Shown: positions 1 through 11,776 of the stretch, in pieces
How positions within the stretch are numbered: position 1 is the stretch's first letter
Layout of the letters: every line of letters starts with the position of its first letter
Origin: Onchidella celtica
Lineage: Eukaryota; Mollusca; Gastropoda; Systellommatophora; Onchidiidae
Direction: 5' to 3'
Length of the DNA: 64,000 nt
NCBI GenBank assembly: GCA_963931925.1
Contig: OZ007569.1
Coordinates: 46,947,021-47,011,020, forward strand
Position numbers and translations under genes: made by a program
Notes under the pieces: generated by a model
Told to the model about the DNA's origin: nothing
Seen by the model: the letters and a program-made list of their open reading frames with translations, nothing else
Databases searched by the model: none

Positions 1-640
1 ACTTTAAACCCGATAATAATAACTTCATCAAATCGAGATGGCAGGAAAGATGAGATGAACAAACATCAAATAGAGTACTTTATCCAAGATCAACTTGGAC
101 AGTGGACTCATGCCTCTCAACAAAATCCGAGAGAAAAAAATTAATTGTCCGTGGCAGACTCCGTCTGGATCACACGCATCTCACGCACCGATTTTGACTT
201 GGGGGGTCCCCCCCCCTCCCCACCGATTGTATGGCACGCAATTGCCAGCTATCAACAAAGCATATTTTAACTGGATCAGTAGACTTCATGCATGTCCGAA
301 GAAGGCACTATGCTTGCGGATCCATGAAAGAATCATTTTTTGGGGTGGAACTGCAACGCATGCTGTCCTTTCTGAGAGAGACTAAGCTCTACAACATGAT
401 TTAATAATTTATACCCGTTTACAAACTTTTTTTCAAACCCATGCAAAACAACTTTTGAGAATTTGACCAATGTGATAAAGTGATATGAATGTGTGAGTAT
501 TTAATTCTATTGTCGAACATAAAGGCCCTGAATACGAAACATAAATAAAGAATGTGCAACCAAATAGACCATGAAGGGCGCAAAGTGGCCGTTATCGTGC
601 CGAGGCGCCATAAAACCCAAACTCAAACTCAAACAAACTC
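1..640 (+). mobile_element. LINE 3' end, copy a (5' truncated at window edge)
   Basis: Matches the end of the LINE copy at 23630-24840: remnant of the C-terminal coding region with a motif resembling RLRLDHTHLTH, then a C-rich stretch, then a 3' UTR with an AATAAA-like ATAAATAAAG near 542. It ends with the family tail, in which GTGGCCGTTATCGTGCC leads to ACCCAAACTCAAACTCAAAC around 584-632. The reading frame is broken, so it is a dead copy. Confidence 0.65.
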
Positions 641-984
641 AATTTGATGTTGATAAGTGTTCTCTTAGCGCACCACACGACGTCCCTGTAGTCCGTAATC
701 GAGAGAAGGAAGTGCTGGAAAAAGAAATCGTTCGTGACGAATGTGTCGGATATAGCCAATCGCATGACTTTTTTTTTTTTTTTTCCCCCAAATGCTCTCG
801 TTTTACATTAAAAAGTATCAGTTTTTATAATACAAGTTTGCGACTATTAATGCGACTTTTAATTATGATTAACCTACTTCTGCATAAGTCTTTATTTCAA
901 GCGGTTCCTTGTCGCAAGTGTACCCCCCCCCCCTTTTGTAGTTTTGTCCTGGAAATTAAATAGACGGCAAGAGCATTAGAATTT

Positions 985-1240
985 ACTTGACTAACCTTGA
1001 CTATTGAGGTCACGCTTATAATTATTTCCATTGCATAAATAACAGCCTGGCGGGGCGATGCGACCCGACATGCTTGGCGGTGCAAAGAGTTTACTAAATT
1101 AATGGGACGTTATGAAACCGCCAAGCATCGCACACAGTTTTTTTTCCGGGATGGGGGGGGGGGGTGAGGGGGGTGGAGGGGGGCATCCTCCTAATGTGTT
1201 GAATGTTATTGTCAACTACGGGACGAATAAACCATAGTTT
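985..1240 (+). repeat. Unit present once here, twice in copy B
   Basis: A stretch with CTGGCGGGGCGATG and a poly-G run after ACACAGTTTTTTTTCC recurs at 25145-25385 and again at 25390-25640, so copy B holds a tandem duplicate of it. No coding potential is seen. Confidence 0.55.
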
Positions 1241-1600
1241 AATTGAATGTAAGGGTTTCATGCCTATGCAGAGAAAGCACTATGCTTCCGAATCCATGAA
1301 ATAATTATTTTCTGACGTGGATTCGCAGCGCGTATTGTCCTTTCTGAAAGAGGCCAAGATCTGGCACTTGATCTAAAGACTTTTATGCACACTTACAATA
1401 TTATTTTCAAACCTATGCAAAACAATTTTTTGTGAAATTTTCCCACAGCAATCAATTTTATACCAAATTAGTTTATTCTGTTTATGAAATTTTAAATTGA
1501 TAAAGCTCTGAATACCAAGTCTAAATGATGTACCCTAAAAATCCGTGAAAGGCTCAAAGTGACCATTATCGCGCGGACGCGCCGCAAAACCTAAACATAC
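1225..1600 (+). mobile_element. LINE 3' UTR fragment, copy b
   Basis: Same family as 1-640: it holds the segments resembling GAGAAAGCACTATGC and GCGCGTATTGTCC, and ends with the shared tail (ACCATTATCGCGCGGACGCG, then AAACCTAAACA). A (CT)-rich microsatellite begins immediately after the tail. Confidence 0.55.
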
Positions 1601-1665
1601 TCTCTCTCTGTGTCTTTCTCTTTCTCTCTTCTGTGTCTTTTTCTCTCTCTCTCTTTCTCTCTATG
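1601..1665. repeat. (CT)-rich microsatellite
   Basis: Imperfect CT/CTTT repeats directly abutting the LINE tail. Confidence 0.8.
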
Positions 1666-1679
1666 TTAAGTACAATTGT

Positions 1680-1883
1680 TCCTATTCTAATATACTTCTC
1701 TTATGTGGTAAGAAACTTCTCAAGTGGAGCTACACAGATGGCGATCTTCAGAGGAAGAATGAGTTCTTTGATTAGATGTTTCGGCCTTTAACGTCCTGAC
1801 ATCTTCTAAAACCCAGGCCACAAAGAGGTCATGACTCTCGGCTTTAAAAAAAATTTCATCACGAGAATCAGGCTTTGAACCAG
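1680..1883 (-). mobile_element. tRNA-derived SINE (family 2), body part, copy A
   Basis: On the minus strand this continues from 4326-4385 once the two LTRs are removed. The equivalent in copy B is 25760-25900 plus 26380-26486. The minus-strand text reads a box-B-like GGTTCAAAGCC at the point now split by the LTRs (1871-1883 plus 4326-4330). The rest is a non-tRNA body ending near the phrase CACATAAGAGAAG. Confidence 0.55.
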
Positions 1884-3112
1884 TGTTATGAATGGAAGTG
1901 TTGGTATTTTAATGTTATTTTGGGGTGTATGTTCGACTGCATATTTTTAATACTAAAATTTAACCTTCACTTCCAGACCACGCCAAATACTAAAAAAACA
2001 AACTGAATAAATTTCAACAATCAGGCCTGCAGGGCCACACTTTAATTACGTTAGTTCCCTAACAATTTCGACTAGATCTATTCATGTAGTAAGGATGAAA
2101 ATCAGCATCATAAAATCCAAAATCAGTAGTATTTCATTATAAGTCTAGATCTAGGTTTCCCATAATATCATTTAACTTCAATTCTAGCTAATTATCTAAC
2201 TAATTATTTCTATTTCCAAGATCTGGACTGTTTACTGTATTACAATTGACATAGTCTCTGAAGACATCAGACTATCTCATATATTTAAATTTATAGCTGG
2301 CCTAGCTCGCCAAGGTGACGTCGGCACAGTTAAATATAACTCTAGGATGGGCTGGCAACTCCCAGCCTCACCCAGACAATTCAATCACAGTTATATCTCA
2401 TACATTAACTGTAGTTGTAGCTCTAGCTGACAGTTTAACTTTGAATCTTGCATTCTTCGCCCTTCCACTCCTGGTAGATTCATCAATACTCTCCTAACGG
2501 ATAAATGCCACGCTCTTCGTCTTCTTATCCATTGTCATCAAGAGATATTTCTTCGATAACTGCACTCACCATTTGCCCTGGCTCGTGATGAATCCAGGGA
2601 ACATTCAACAAGAACTTTATTTAATTTCAAAACAGCCATATGGATAGATCTAAATGGCTAGATCCACATCTAGTCATGTTGTGGGTAAACGATTCATTCA
2701 AGTAGAATCACACTGATTCCTTCGCAGTAGGGTACTCTGCTTGGAATCAAAAAAGTAGTTTCCACCGCAGCGTATATTAACCGCTGTTTCTGCCCTACTG
2801 ATTAATACGCCAACTGACGTCACGTTTATATAGTCCCCACTACAATTACAACACGGGGCGTCAATTTTCATTAATGCCCTATTATCTTTTTATCTAAATA
2901 TTCACTATCTATCCCATAGTATATATTCCCGCTGACTTGCTCTCGTCTATCAATAAAAACATCAGCGATATCCTCTTTACTCTGTTTATCTCCGCTTCTA
3001 TCTTTCACTCTTCTGACGTCTTAGTCGCAGCAATTAAGGCCACCACAATTCACCAATTGGGTTAATTCAACAGGGGAATTTTATTTTTAGGCCACTCTAT
3101 TAAATCTTGACA
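1884..3112 (-). mobile_element. Solo LTR 1, related to the LTRs at 6727 and 10457
   Basis: 1229 bp with termini TGTTATG and TTGACA, reading TGTCAAG to CATAACA on the minus strand. It is flanked by perfect 5-bp duplications ACCAG (1879-1883 and 3113-3117). The interior shares ordered blocks with the LTRs of the 6727-11771 element, such as GTGTTCGACTGCAT-like, GGGCCACA, CCTAACAATTTCG and GGATGGGCTGGCAA, but is clearly diverged. No internal element sequence is attached, so it is a solo LTR left by LTR-LTR recombination. Strand is assigned by homology to the other element. Confidence 0.75.
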
Positions 3113-3117
3113 ACCAG

Positions 3118-4325
3118 TGTCATGAGTCTAGTTAATTAAAATTCACGCGGGGCGTGAGTTGTTTGTTTAGCAGGGCCATGAGAAATTGGCTGGTGGCCTT
3201 GAACATTCCTCGCGAACTGTTTGTGAGTAAGGAATTGCAAAGTTAAACTATTAGATTCACGCTTTTCGGTTTTAATGTGCGTGATTAGAAGTAAGGCAGT
3301 GAGGGTGAGACAAGGTAGGGATAGTTGACATTGTTAAGTATGACTAGACAAGTTTTGCACGTTAACTGGCTGGTAGAATAGTGCAGACTATATTCCTACA
3401 TTCAAAATGGTGGGCTGTTTCGGCCAATGAGATTGCTGAACTAATTTTGCCTGCGGACTAGCCCTGCCGGGTAGTTCGATAGTATAAAACATCGTGTAAC
3501 GTGAAATTCATTGAATACAGACGATAGAAGCATCGTTTCGTGAAGTATCTCCGGTTGGCCAGTACCTGAACTGTGCGGTCTGAAGACTAAAAGTCCTTTG
3601 CCATCGGACGGACTGGACGGACTGAGTAGAAAGAAAGGTCTGAGTGGACTGACGTTTAAGAGTCCACGCTGCGCTCTTTTGATGTTCGTGCCTACCAGCT
3701 TATTCATTAAGTATGATAGAAGTCAGGGATAGAAGAAAACCCACAGCATCATAGGAAGTCAGAGAAAACCACAGCTTGGACTCGGCGAACGAGCGTAGTG
3801 TTAGCTTGTGAATTATTACGACTCGAGCCCTCTGATTTTGATATGAACATTAGAGCGATTACCTGTATAGAATTATATGTACAAGCTGCTTAAATATCTA
3901 CAAGCCAATTTGTGCTTCTGTAGGCTTTGAATGTACTGGGCTGTTCTAGCCTTCAGTGCACCTTGAGAATCTGGTATTATTGCTGGAGAGTTTGCCTGGC
4001 GTCTGGCCAGTGGCGACTCAACTGTTAGTTTAGATTAATATCTTGTTTCTTATAATATACCATTTGGCTATTGATTGCATTACATTTGATAGGGAACATA
4101 GTTGCATAAAGATGTTAGGTTAAGTTAGTAATTGGAATTTTTGCTTGAATATACCTCTATTGTGAATTGTTTCAGAATAATATTTTATGTAATATTATGG
4201 CCCGGTCGGCCTGACAACATATATTCTTGTTATTTAATAATTTCTTGTGTGTTTGTGTCCGAGTGTGAGTTAGCTGCCTCTCGTGCAGTCACTAGATCCC
4301 CAAGACCATAACTCTGCTCGTGACA
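3118..4325 (+). mobile_element. Solo LTR 2, a different family, at the same target
   Basis: 1208 bp with termini TGTCATGAG and CTCGTGACA, flanked by ACCAG at 3113-3117 and 4326-4330. It shows no resemblance to LTR 1 apart from terminal TG/CA. A TATA-like TATAAAA lies at 3483-3489 in plus orientation, which suggests U3 to the left. The empty site is visible in copy B near 26426-26430, where the sequence runs straight through ACCAGTGCGGCTGG. Confidence 0.75.
3483..3489 (+). promoter_or_regulatory. TATA box of LTR 2
   Basis: TATAAAA sits about 366 bp into the 1208-bp LTR, a plausible U3/R position. Start site not determinable. Confidence 0.4.
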
Positions 4326-4385
4326 ACCAGTGCCGCTGGTTTTTGGTGCAAGTGTCTTATCCATTCTGCTGATTCTGCCACTGGT
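4326..4385 (-). mobile_element. tRNA-derived SINE (family 2), head part, copy A
   Basis: On the minus strand it reads a box-A-like GGCAGAATGGATAAGAC-type head (GCAGAATCAGCAGAATGG here) followed by the start of box B. The box B is interrupted at ACCAG by the two LTRs. The intact arrangement is seen in copy B at 26421-26486. Confidence 0.5.
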
Positions 4386-4531
4386 TATATGGTATTATTT
4401 TAAGCTCTATGAATTTAGTGTTCATTTCTTTTACATCAAATCCAGCAGGAAAATGTTCCGCAGTTTTTGCTATTCCCATAAGGGTACGTCCTAATTTTCC
4501 TGCCTCTTACACTGAATTTCTTCTGGAGAGA

Positions 4532-4795
4532 CTACATTGTTGAACCGACAAAGCCCCTTGCTCCTGTTTCCACCGCGAATATACTTGACTTCATTCCTGC
4601 ATTCCTTAGATCCCCTAGGAGATCTTGGTACTTGGCCACTCTGTATTCGTGCTGCTCCTCCATATTTGTCTCACACGGGGCCGTTAGTTCGATTAGAAGG
4701 TGTGTTTGAGCTTCATTTGAGCTGAATGCCATTTCTACTCCGGAGGCTTTTATCAGCTCAGGATATTCGTTCCATCTTTCCAAGTCTGCTGACAC
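4532..4795 (-). pseudogene. Repeat-borne ORF with LIELTAP-type motif, copy A
   Basis: An 87-residue open stretch that reappears as an 89-residue version at 26630-26899 with most residues shared. Conserved elements are NEYPELIKA, LLIELTAPCET, EQHEY, KYQDLLGDLRNAGM and RGFVGS near the end. I recall the layout (acidic LIEL.P, then KY..L, then GCRGF) from a widespread repeat-associated protein family in fish and invertebrates that looks like a PD-(D/E)XK nuclease fold; this is memory and unverified. The frame stops right after the RGFVGSTM motif where family members continue, so it is a fragment. Three residues are missing relative to copy B. Confidence 0.45.
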
Positions 4796-5110
4796 TTTCC
4801 AATCACTGGCTGCATTCAGTAACGCGCATGCAGCAGAATTGCAAAGTATATTGATGTGGGTATTGTTTAACGCCTGGATGAATGTCTTTGTTATGGGTTT
4901 GTCTGCTTCTCTGCCTTTTCTACTTCTGTTGCAAGGGTCGTTGCCAGAATTTCACCGCCTCTTTTTTCATCCCTTAATAAGGAACTTATTTCTTGATACA
5001 CACGTAGACTTGAAAGTTAAACAGTTGACGCCATGGAGCTATTAAAAAAAACAACAACTTGTGCCGACACCGAACATTAGGGCTTTTGTTCAGTAGCCTA
5101 AAAAGACTTT

Positions 5111-5931
5111 AATATCTTCGTGATTGACTGATCAAAGCAATACTTCTGGAACTTCAGCTGGACAGACTTTTCAAGCTATTGTGGGTTTGAGATATGACAA
5201 TTTGTGTTCGGGTACCGTTACTGATAAAAAATGAGGTACTCGCATGCTGTGACTCACTTAGACTTTTAGTAGAGCAAAACGGTGTTTGAGTCTCCGTGAG
5301 TGACTGTTTAAATTTGACGCCTGGATAATCTTGCAAATACGCTGCCAAGAACGCAATAATGGAAAGTTTGAGACCAAGTAAAACTTCAGACAAATGTTAC
5401 CAGTATAAGAGAACACTACCCACCAATTACAGGAGCATAAATTATGGTTGGTCTGCTGAACATCCCCGTAATTTAAAAATGTTTTAATTGCAATCTTTTT
5501 TTTTTCATACATATTGTGTTAAAGCCCCGAAGCTGATCAGACGACAGAAAGTATCAAAATGCAGTGTTTTAAATATGTGAGCATTTCTTTTCACTCCACG
5601 TATAGAGTGATGAAAACATGTATCGTCCATTACTGACCGCAGAAGGTCAAGAGTCCAATCACCGAACACGCATGCGAGGCCGCCTGCATTGTTTTTAAGA
5701 CGACAAACTGCCAGGACTTAACAAAACCAGCGAGGAGAACGTGGGGTGACCGGCAACTTCTATCAAAGAGTAGGATGATAGGTTTGATTATACTCTTATT
5801 TTGAACGATGTGATGAAACATCGAGATGCTTTTGTCATGTCTTTTTGTCTCATCGTTCTTACATGGCTCTGTAATTGGTTTTAAAGAGAGGAGACGGTAA
5901 AGTTTCAAACTTGCAGAAATGTATTTTTACT
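5111..5931. other. No recognisable gene
   Basis: Moderately AT-rich sequence with only short unrelated open stretches. Nothing further supported. Confidence 0.5.
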
Positions 5932-5934
5932 TTA

Positions 5935-6056
5935 GGCCCGGCGCGCACTATGTTAAAATTAACCATCCGTTCAATGCAAGCAATCTTTGCCAAACGAGCA
6001 AAAATCTGCGTTTGCACGCCGTGCAGCAGGCGAAACAGGATAGTGGGCGCCGGGCC
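5935..6056. mobile_element. 122-bp MITE with TTA target duplication
   Basis: Terminal inverted repeats GGCCCGGCGCGCACTAT (left) and GGCCCGGCGCCCACTAT (right, reverse complement), 16 of 17 matching. Flanked by TTA at 5932-5934 and 6057-6059. A 3-bp TWA duplication with GG-starting repeats is the PIF/Harbinger pattern. It is too short to encode anything. Confidence 0.65.
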
Positions 6057-6370
6057 TTAGACGCGAATGAGGAGAGTGGTGTAGCTGGAGAGCAGCAAAT
6101 TCCAGAGGAAATGGCAGCCAAGAAAAGAAGCTAGGCAGGGAAAGAAAACTGGGCAGATTCTATAGGATGTGACAAGAGACACGAGGCTGGAAAGTATGCA
6201 GGGATAATGTTTGAAAAATAGAGCAGGAAGTACACGAAATAGGAACATGCAGCTACATAAATGGGTGACCAATGTATTGGCTAGGCGCACACATGCGATT
6301 CTGTCCAGTTACCGTCGCTTCTCCGTTTCATGTTCCCGTTGACGCTGTGATTGATAATGATTGTGATTGT

Positions 6371-6726
6371 TCATCCTCTGTTGCCTGTGAGCGTCGAGGT
6401 GAGATCCAGTTTTTTATGGTAGGCCAAGTCTGCCGCTCTTTCAACTGAGATGTTGTTGTTTCTCAGGCTTCCTTTGTCTCCTTCAATCCATCTTTTGCGT
6501 GGTCTGCCTCTTCCTTTGTAGCACCAGAACTTGGTGTTGAAGGTTCTCGAGGCTGGTTGTCTAGGTGGCATTCGTGACAGGTAGCAAAACCATTTAAGTC
6601 TTTGTTTTTCTATGAAATGCAGGCAGGATTCTGTGCCAACAGCTGCTCTTACAACTTCATTTCTTTGCCTGTCTCTTCTTGTGATGTTTAGGGTTTTGCT
6701 GAGGCATTTCATTGCAGTAATCCTTC
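6371..6726 (-). pseudogene. LINE reverse transcriptase C-terminal fragment (3' piece)
   Basis: A minus-strand open frame with the typical end of a LINE pol protein: AMKCLSKTLNITRRDRQRNE, then RLKWFCYLSRMPP, then GRGRPRKRWIE. The frame continues in from the other side of the LTR element: its codons resume at 11777 and above, and the shared bases GAAGG (minus strand) are the target duplication. The piece lacks the catalytic YxDD box. It appears to be one LINE copy cut in two by 6727-11771. Confidence 0.75.
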
Positions 6727-8041
6727 TGTTACGGGTTCAAGGGAGGGTGTGCCCTCCAATGTTACGAGGTGGGTCCTCGAGTGTTACAAGTTGGGGTATA
6801 CTAAATTATAAATTTAGGTGTTCGACTGCATTTTTAATAATTATCGAGAGGTTTTAGAAATTACTCTGCCATACCATGCCACATACACTAATAACAATTT
6901 CGAGTACGTTATATCAAGGACCTTGTAGGGCCACAAATTTATTACTTAAAATTCCTAACAATTTCGTCTATCTTACATATCAAAAAGACAACATCAGCAG
7001 CATCAAATGACAATAGTATAATGCATAACTAGAAGTCTCCTCTAGATTCTTAAAGATTAGAAAATCCATATCACTCTGACTCATTCACAGTTTACTTAGT
7101 AATTATTTATCTTCAAAAATATGATCTGCCTACTATCTCACAAATAATATTCTTATGTCTCAGACGACAATGTTAACTCAGTTAATTACTTATAAAGGAT
7201 CAAACCGTCAAGACACACTGACGTAGTTAAAATAGATCTAGATCTGCTCTAGGATGGGCTGGCAATCCCCAGCCTCATCCAGACACATCAATTACAATTT
7301 ACAAATGTGTATATCAGTCACTCTTTCTAGATCTTAATTGCAAGTAAAACTTTATGGTCTTGCATCCCTTTGGTCGCACTTCTACTGGAAAATTAGGGTC
7401 AGATTCACATCATCTCGAATCATGGTGACAACACTTACGATTGGTTCCCTGAAACGATTTCAGGGAACTGGAGAAAATAGCTGTGGAATATTTCATTGTC
7501 TATCCAGGACATAGACATGACGTTAACAGTCTGTTGGTTCTCTCTGGCTGAACCTTTAGCCGACCACCCTCGTAGCTGGAAATTCTACATGGAAGTGAGG
7601 TAGCATAAACATGTCTCCGCTTATCTTCTGCTGCAAATCCACGTGACTGCTCAAATTTGATTGGTGCATCCACTTCGAGCTCCGCTCGCAGCGCCAATAG
7701 ATTCTATTAATAGTAACAGACAAAGTAACTCAACTATGTCAAAACCGTTCGCAAAGTCTCTACACCCTAAACGTTTTATGTACGAATTTATTCACTCCTT
7801 ATTCGCCCCGTCTTTCCCTGTTAAAGTACACCCAAACCACGGGGTCGAAAACTGCATCGTCACTGTTAATTTATCCATTCGTTCTATCTTGCCCCACTTT
7901 CTTTCCATCTCTAAGAAAAGCGTTACAAAAACAAACTGTCCACGGGAATAGTTCAAGGACGTTTGGACTGGCCAAAATCAATGATGCCATGAAATAAACA
8001 AAGCGTGACCTAGCACGGTAATTCAAATTCTAATCCTGACA
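6727..8041 (-). repeat. 3' LTR
   Basis: Read on the minus strand it starts TGTCAGG and ends CGTAACA. Near-identical to 10457-11771. The short open frames at 7500-7951 recur exactly in the other LTR and are not genes. Confidence 0.9.
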
Positions 8042-8054
8042 TATCCCCCACCCC
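8042..8054 (-). promoter_or_regulatory. Polypurine tract
   Basis: The minus strand reads GGGGTGGGGGATA directly before the LTR start TGTCAGG. This is the expected plus-strand primer position. Confidence 0.7.
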
Positions 8055-9103
8055 AGTGAAAATTTTAAATAAAATTTACACGATAGGATCCAAGAAATCC
8101 CAAAGTTATTGTGGTAGGGGCTTAAGTAGGACTGTAGAAAGATGAGCCTTAAGCTTGAGAAGAAAAATCTAACTAAGAACGTGCATATTGGATGGACAAA
8201 AAGCATACAATTATTGATGCCACGTTCTATAGAATTTATTCTATTTAAACATTCTTACTGCACACAATCAAAATTCTCAGAAACATCTATAATAATAATG
8301 AGTATATCACTGTATACTGCTGGATTAAAGTATAACTATTATGAAATAATGAAGCCTTACTGAAGGAATAGGCTTATAACTATATAGTCAACACACACAA
8401 TTGCTGCTTATATACACATTCACACACAATATATTGTTAATTAAAATACTGTGGTATCCAATGGCAGCAGTAGCTCTGGTAGCTTGGTTTGCCATGTCTT
8501 CATCTCATTGACCCGCTGACAAGGGCGTCAGGTTTGCCAGAAGTTCAGGTCAAAGTCAGGAATGACGCTGGTGGAAAAAGGATATTCACAAAAAAGGATT
8601 GTAAAAATGGTTCATAAAGTAATGAACAAGATAAATGTGAATCCATCCACCGTCTAGAATTGAGGGGGACAAGCACTATCCAACCCCAATACAAGACAGA
8701 CTCTGTAATAGAGTAATGAAAATTTTGGTCTGTCTTACTTTTTACAACGGATTTCCGTATAATGAAGCCGAAATAAAAACGGCGAAAAGTTAATTAGCTT
8801 AACGTTTACATTCCAAATTCGCGTGGTGCTGCCTCAAATGCAACAATAGTATAGAATTTTCTCAATTCAATAACAATATGATTTAATTCATTTAATCTCC
8901 GTATCGAATCCGGTATAGATGAGATGGCACGAGGCGATAGCTAGTTAATTAAATGCGTTTTACGCAAGCCATGCACACGTCAAGTGTCACAGTCATCTCG
9001 GTATATAGTCATATCTGGTATTACGTTAGCTAGTCCACGGAACGCGGACAGCCTAAGACATAATCGGTATAAAAAAAAATCCACTCTTCTCGACAACTTA
9101 CAA

Positions 9104-9245
9104 CGCGACCACGCAGTGTCCTCTGTTACCACTGCAAAAACTCTCAAAAACGCGAACACGCAGTGTCCTCTGTTACCACTGCAAAAACTCTCAAAAACGC
9201 GAACACGCAGTGTCATCAATCTGTTACACCCACTGCATTAAATCT
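9104..9245. repeat. 47-bp minisatellite inside the LTR element
   Basis: Units begin with CGCGACCACGCAG or CGCGAACACGCAG at 9104, 9151 and 9198, an exact 47-bp period. More diverged copies follow to about 9330. Confidence 0.8.
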
Positions 9246-10443
9246 CTCTCTCTCAATACGCGACGAAGCAGTGACATCAATCTGTTAAACCCACTGCAAA
9301 AAATATATCTCTCTCAACGCGACGAATCAGCAATATCTCTCTCTTCTCAATATACAACGTGTCTTTTATAATGACATTACCTCAATACTGATACGAACAA
9401 GTCCCATGAGACAATAAACTCTTTGCTCCTCGGGCGGCCGCACAGCCGAAAATAACACCAATATTCACCACATATCTCTACTAAAAAAAAAGTCACTTCC
9501 CTAAGCAGCCTAGTACTGCCCTCTCGGGGGCTCGTCAATGTTAAAACGAGATCGGTTATATCACACTAACCCAGAACTGGCAGTATTAACTGCACGGGTT
9601 CTAATAATTCACTTAATGTCAATAATCCAGATTAAAATTCAACGTGGTTTTAGCACGTGAAATACTTCAGGCATATATTGTAAACCATAGCAATATCAAT
9701 ATAATAGTAGTTTAAAGGTCATAATAAGCAAAAAGAAATACAATAAACAAGACGCTATACTGACAAGTAAAACGAACGATAACAGACCCTACAAGTCCTA
9801 ACTTATATTACAGATAGTTTAAGAAAAAGACAGGAGAGACATCTTCCTAAAGAAAAGTGAGGAAGGAAAAGAACGCCACAATCTATACGAATAATGGATC
9901 CCTAATAGAACTATTCACAGAGAAGCAAATCCCCCCGAGTTATTTTACATAGCCACCAAGGCCTCCAATATCCTTCGTAATGGCAAAGAAGATATGCTAA
10001 ACTATGATCCCAACCAACCTCCCGCACTTAAACTAAACATATAGTAAATAGAAAATGGCCTGGAACACACACACAGAGCGGAAAGTACGTCGCCCTCCTC
10101 AAGACTGTTAGATAGATGGTTCACTTATCTTTGTTCTTGAGGAATTCTGATGTTAATATCCTCAATCCACAGCTCCAAGCCCAAAACTGTATTTCTGTCT
10201 GAGGTAGATCTGGACGGTGAAAGGGTTCCCTCGCCGGTGTCCACGGGTCAATTGGATGTTGAATTCACCATATGAAATTGAAACACAATATTAAATTAGT
10301 AGAAATTGTCTAACATCGATAATAAAAGGACCTGAAAACATAATATTACAAGAGTACAATCTTAAATGATGGAATAAAAAAAAAATACAATAGGTTTTAA
10401 AATAATCTAACTAAGTGGCATGGCGTTATTAAAGTTCTTTAAG

Positions 10444-10455
10444 GGTCCCTCTCCA
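10444..10455 (-). promoter_or_regulatory. Primer binding site candidate
   Basis: The minus strand reads TGGAGAGGGACC one base after the LTR end. A TGG start is expected for pairing with a tRNA CCA end; the tRNA was not identified. Confidence 0.6.
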
Positions 10456-10456
10456 G

Positions 10457-11771
10457 TGTTACGAATTCAAGGGAGGGTGTGCCCTCCAATGTTACGAGGT
10501 GGGTCCTCGAGTGTTACAAGTTGGGGTATACTAAATTATAAATTTAGGTGTTCGACTGCATTTTTAATAATTATCGAGAGGTTTTAGAAATTACTCTGCC
10601 ATACCATGCCACATACACTAATAACAATTTCGAGTACGTTATATCAAGGACCTTGTAGGGCCACAAATTTATTACTTAAAATTCCTAACAATTTCGTCTA
10701 TCTTACATATCAAAAAGACAACATCAGCAGCATCAAATGACAATAGTATAATGCATAACTAGAAGTCTCCTCTAGATTCTTAAAGATTAGAAAATCCATA
10801 TCACTCTGACTCATTCACAGTTTACTTAGTAATTATTTATCTTCAAAAATATGATCTGCCTACTATCTCACAAATAATATTCTTATGTCTCAGACGACAA
10901 TGTTAACTCAGTTAATTACTTATAAAGGATCAAACCGTCAAGACACACTGACGTAGTTAAAATAGATCTAGATCTGCTCTAGGATGGGCTGGCAATCCCC
11001 AGCCTCATCCAGACACATCAATTACAATTTACAAATGTGTATATCAGTCACTCTTTCTAGATCTTAATTGCAAGTAAAACTTTATGGTCTTGCATCCCTT
11101 TGGTCGCACTTCTACTGGAAAATTAGGGTCAGATTCACATCATCTCGAATCATGGTGACAACACTTACGATTGGTTCCCTGAAACGATTTCAGGGAACTG
11201 GAGAAAATAGCTGTGGAATATTTCATTGTCTATCCAGGACATAGACATGACGTTAACAGTCTGTTGGTTCTCTCTGGCTGAACCTTTAGCCGACCACCCT
11301 CGTAGCTGGAAATTCTACATGGAAGTGAGGTAGCATAAACATGTCTCCGCTTATCTTCTGCTGCAAATCCACGTGACTGCTCAAATTTGATTGGTGCATC
11401 CACTTCGAGCTCCGCTCGCAGCGCCAATAGATTCTATTAATAGTAACAGACAAAGTAACTCAACTATGTCAAAACCGTTCGCAAAGTCTCTACACCCTAA
11501 ACGTTTTATGTACGAATTTATTCACTCCTTATTCGCCCCGTCTTTCCCTGTTAAAGTACACCCAAACCACGGGGTCGAAAACTGCATCGTCACTGTTAAT
11601 TTATCCATTCGTTCTATCTTGCCCCACTTTCTTTCCATCTCTAAGAAAAGCGTTACAAAAACAAACTGTCCACGGGAATAGTTCAAGGACGTTTGGACTG
11701 GCCAAAATCAATGATGCCATGAAATAAACAAAGCGTGACCTAGCACGGCAATTCAAATTCTAATCCTGACA
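10457..11771 (-). repeat. 5' LTR
   Basis: Near-identical to 6727-8041. As the upstream LTR of a minus-strand element it would carry the active promoter. Confidence 0.9.
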
Positions 11772-11776
11772 CCTTC

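Larger units (their letters stand above)
1..5110 (+). repeat. Duplicated block, copy A
   Basis: The non-inserted sequence here matches 23833-27590 in the same order and orientation: LINE 3' end, a stretch around 640-1250, a tRNA-like SINE piece, a minus-strand repeat ORF and its flank. Copy A carries two LTRs (1884-4325) that copy B lacks. Copy B carries a 371-bp foldback insertion, an extra tandem unit, a SINE and about 355 bp near 27063-27416 that copy A lacks. Copy A keeps a LINE tail (about 1345-1665) missing from B. The similarity runs off the left edge of the window. The match was found by reading; percent identity was not computed. Confidence 0.75.
6727..11771 (-). mobile_element. Non-autonomous LTR retrotransposon, 5045 bp
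   Basis: Two LTRs of 1315 bp at an exact 3730-bp offset, with termini TGT and ACA, flanked by CCTTC at 6722-6726 and 11772-11776. Orientation is minus, because a purine-rich GGGGTGGGGGATA abuts the LTR at 8042 and a TGG-starting primer-site candidate lies one base inside the LTR at 10457. The 2415-bp interior has no gag or pol: only short broken frames and a minisatellite. It must be mobilised by enzymes from another element. Only about three differences between the LTRs were noticed (6734-6735 versus 10464-10465, and 8019 versus 11749), which points to a recent insertion. Confidence 0.9.

Noticed and set aside
7500-7951. Possible genes at 7500-7951 and identical ones at 11230-11681
   Set aside because: They lie in the paired LTRs and match no protein; identity reflects LTR duplication.
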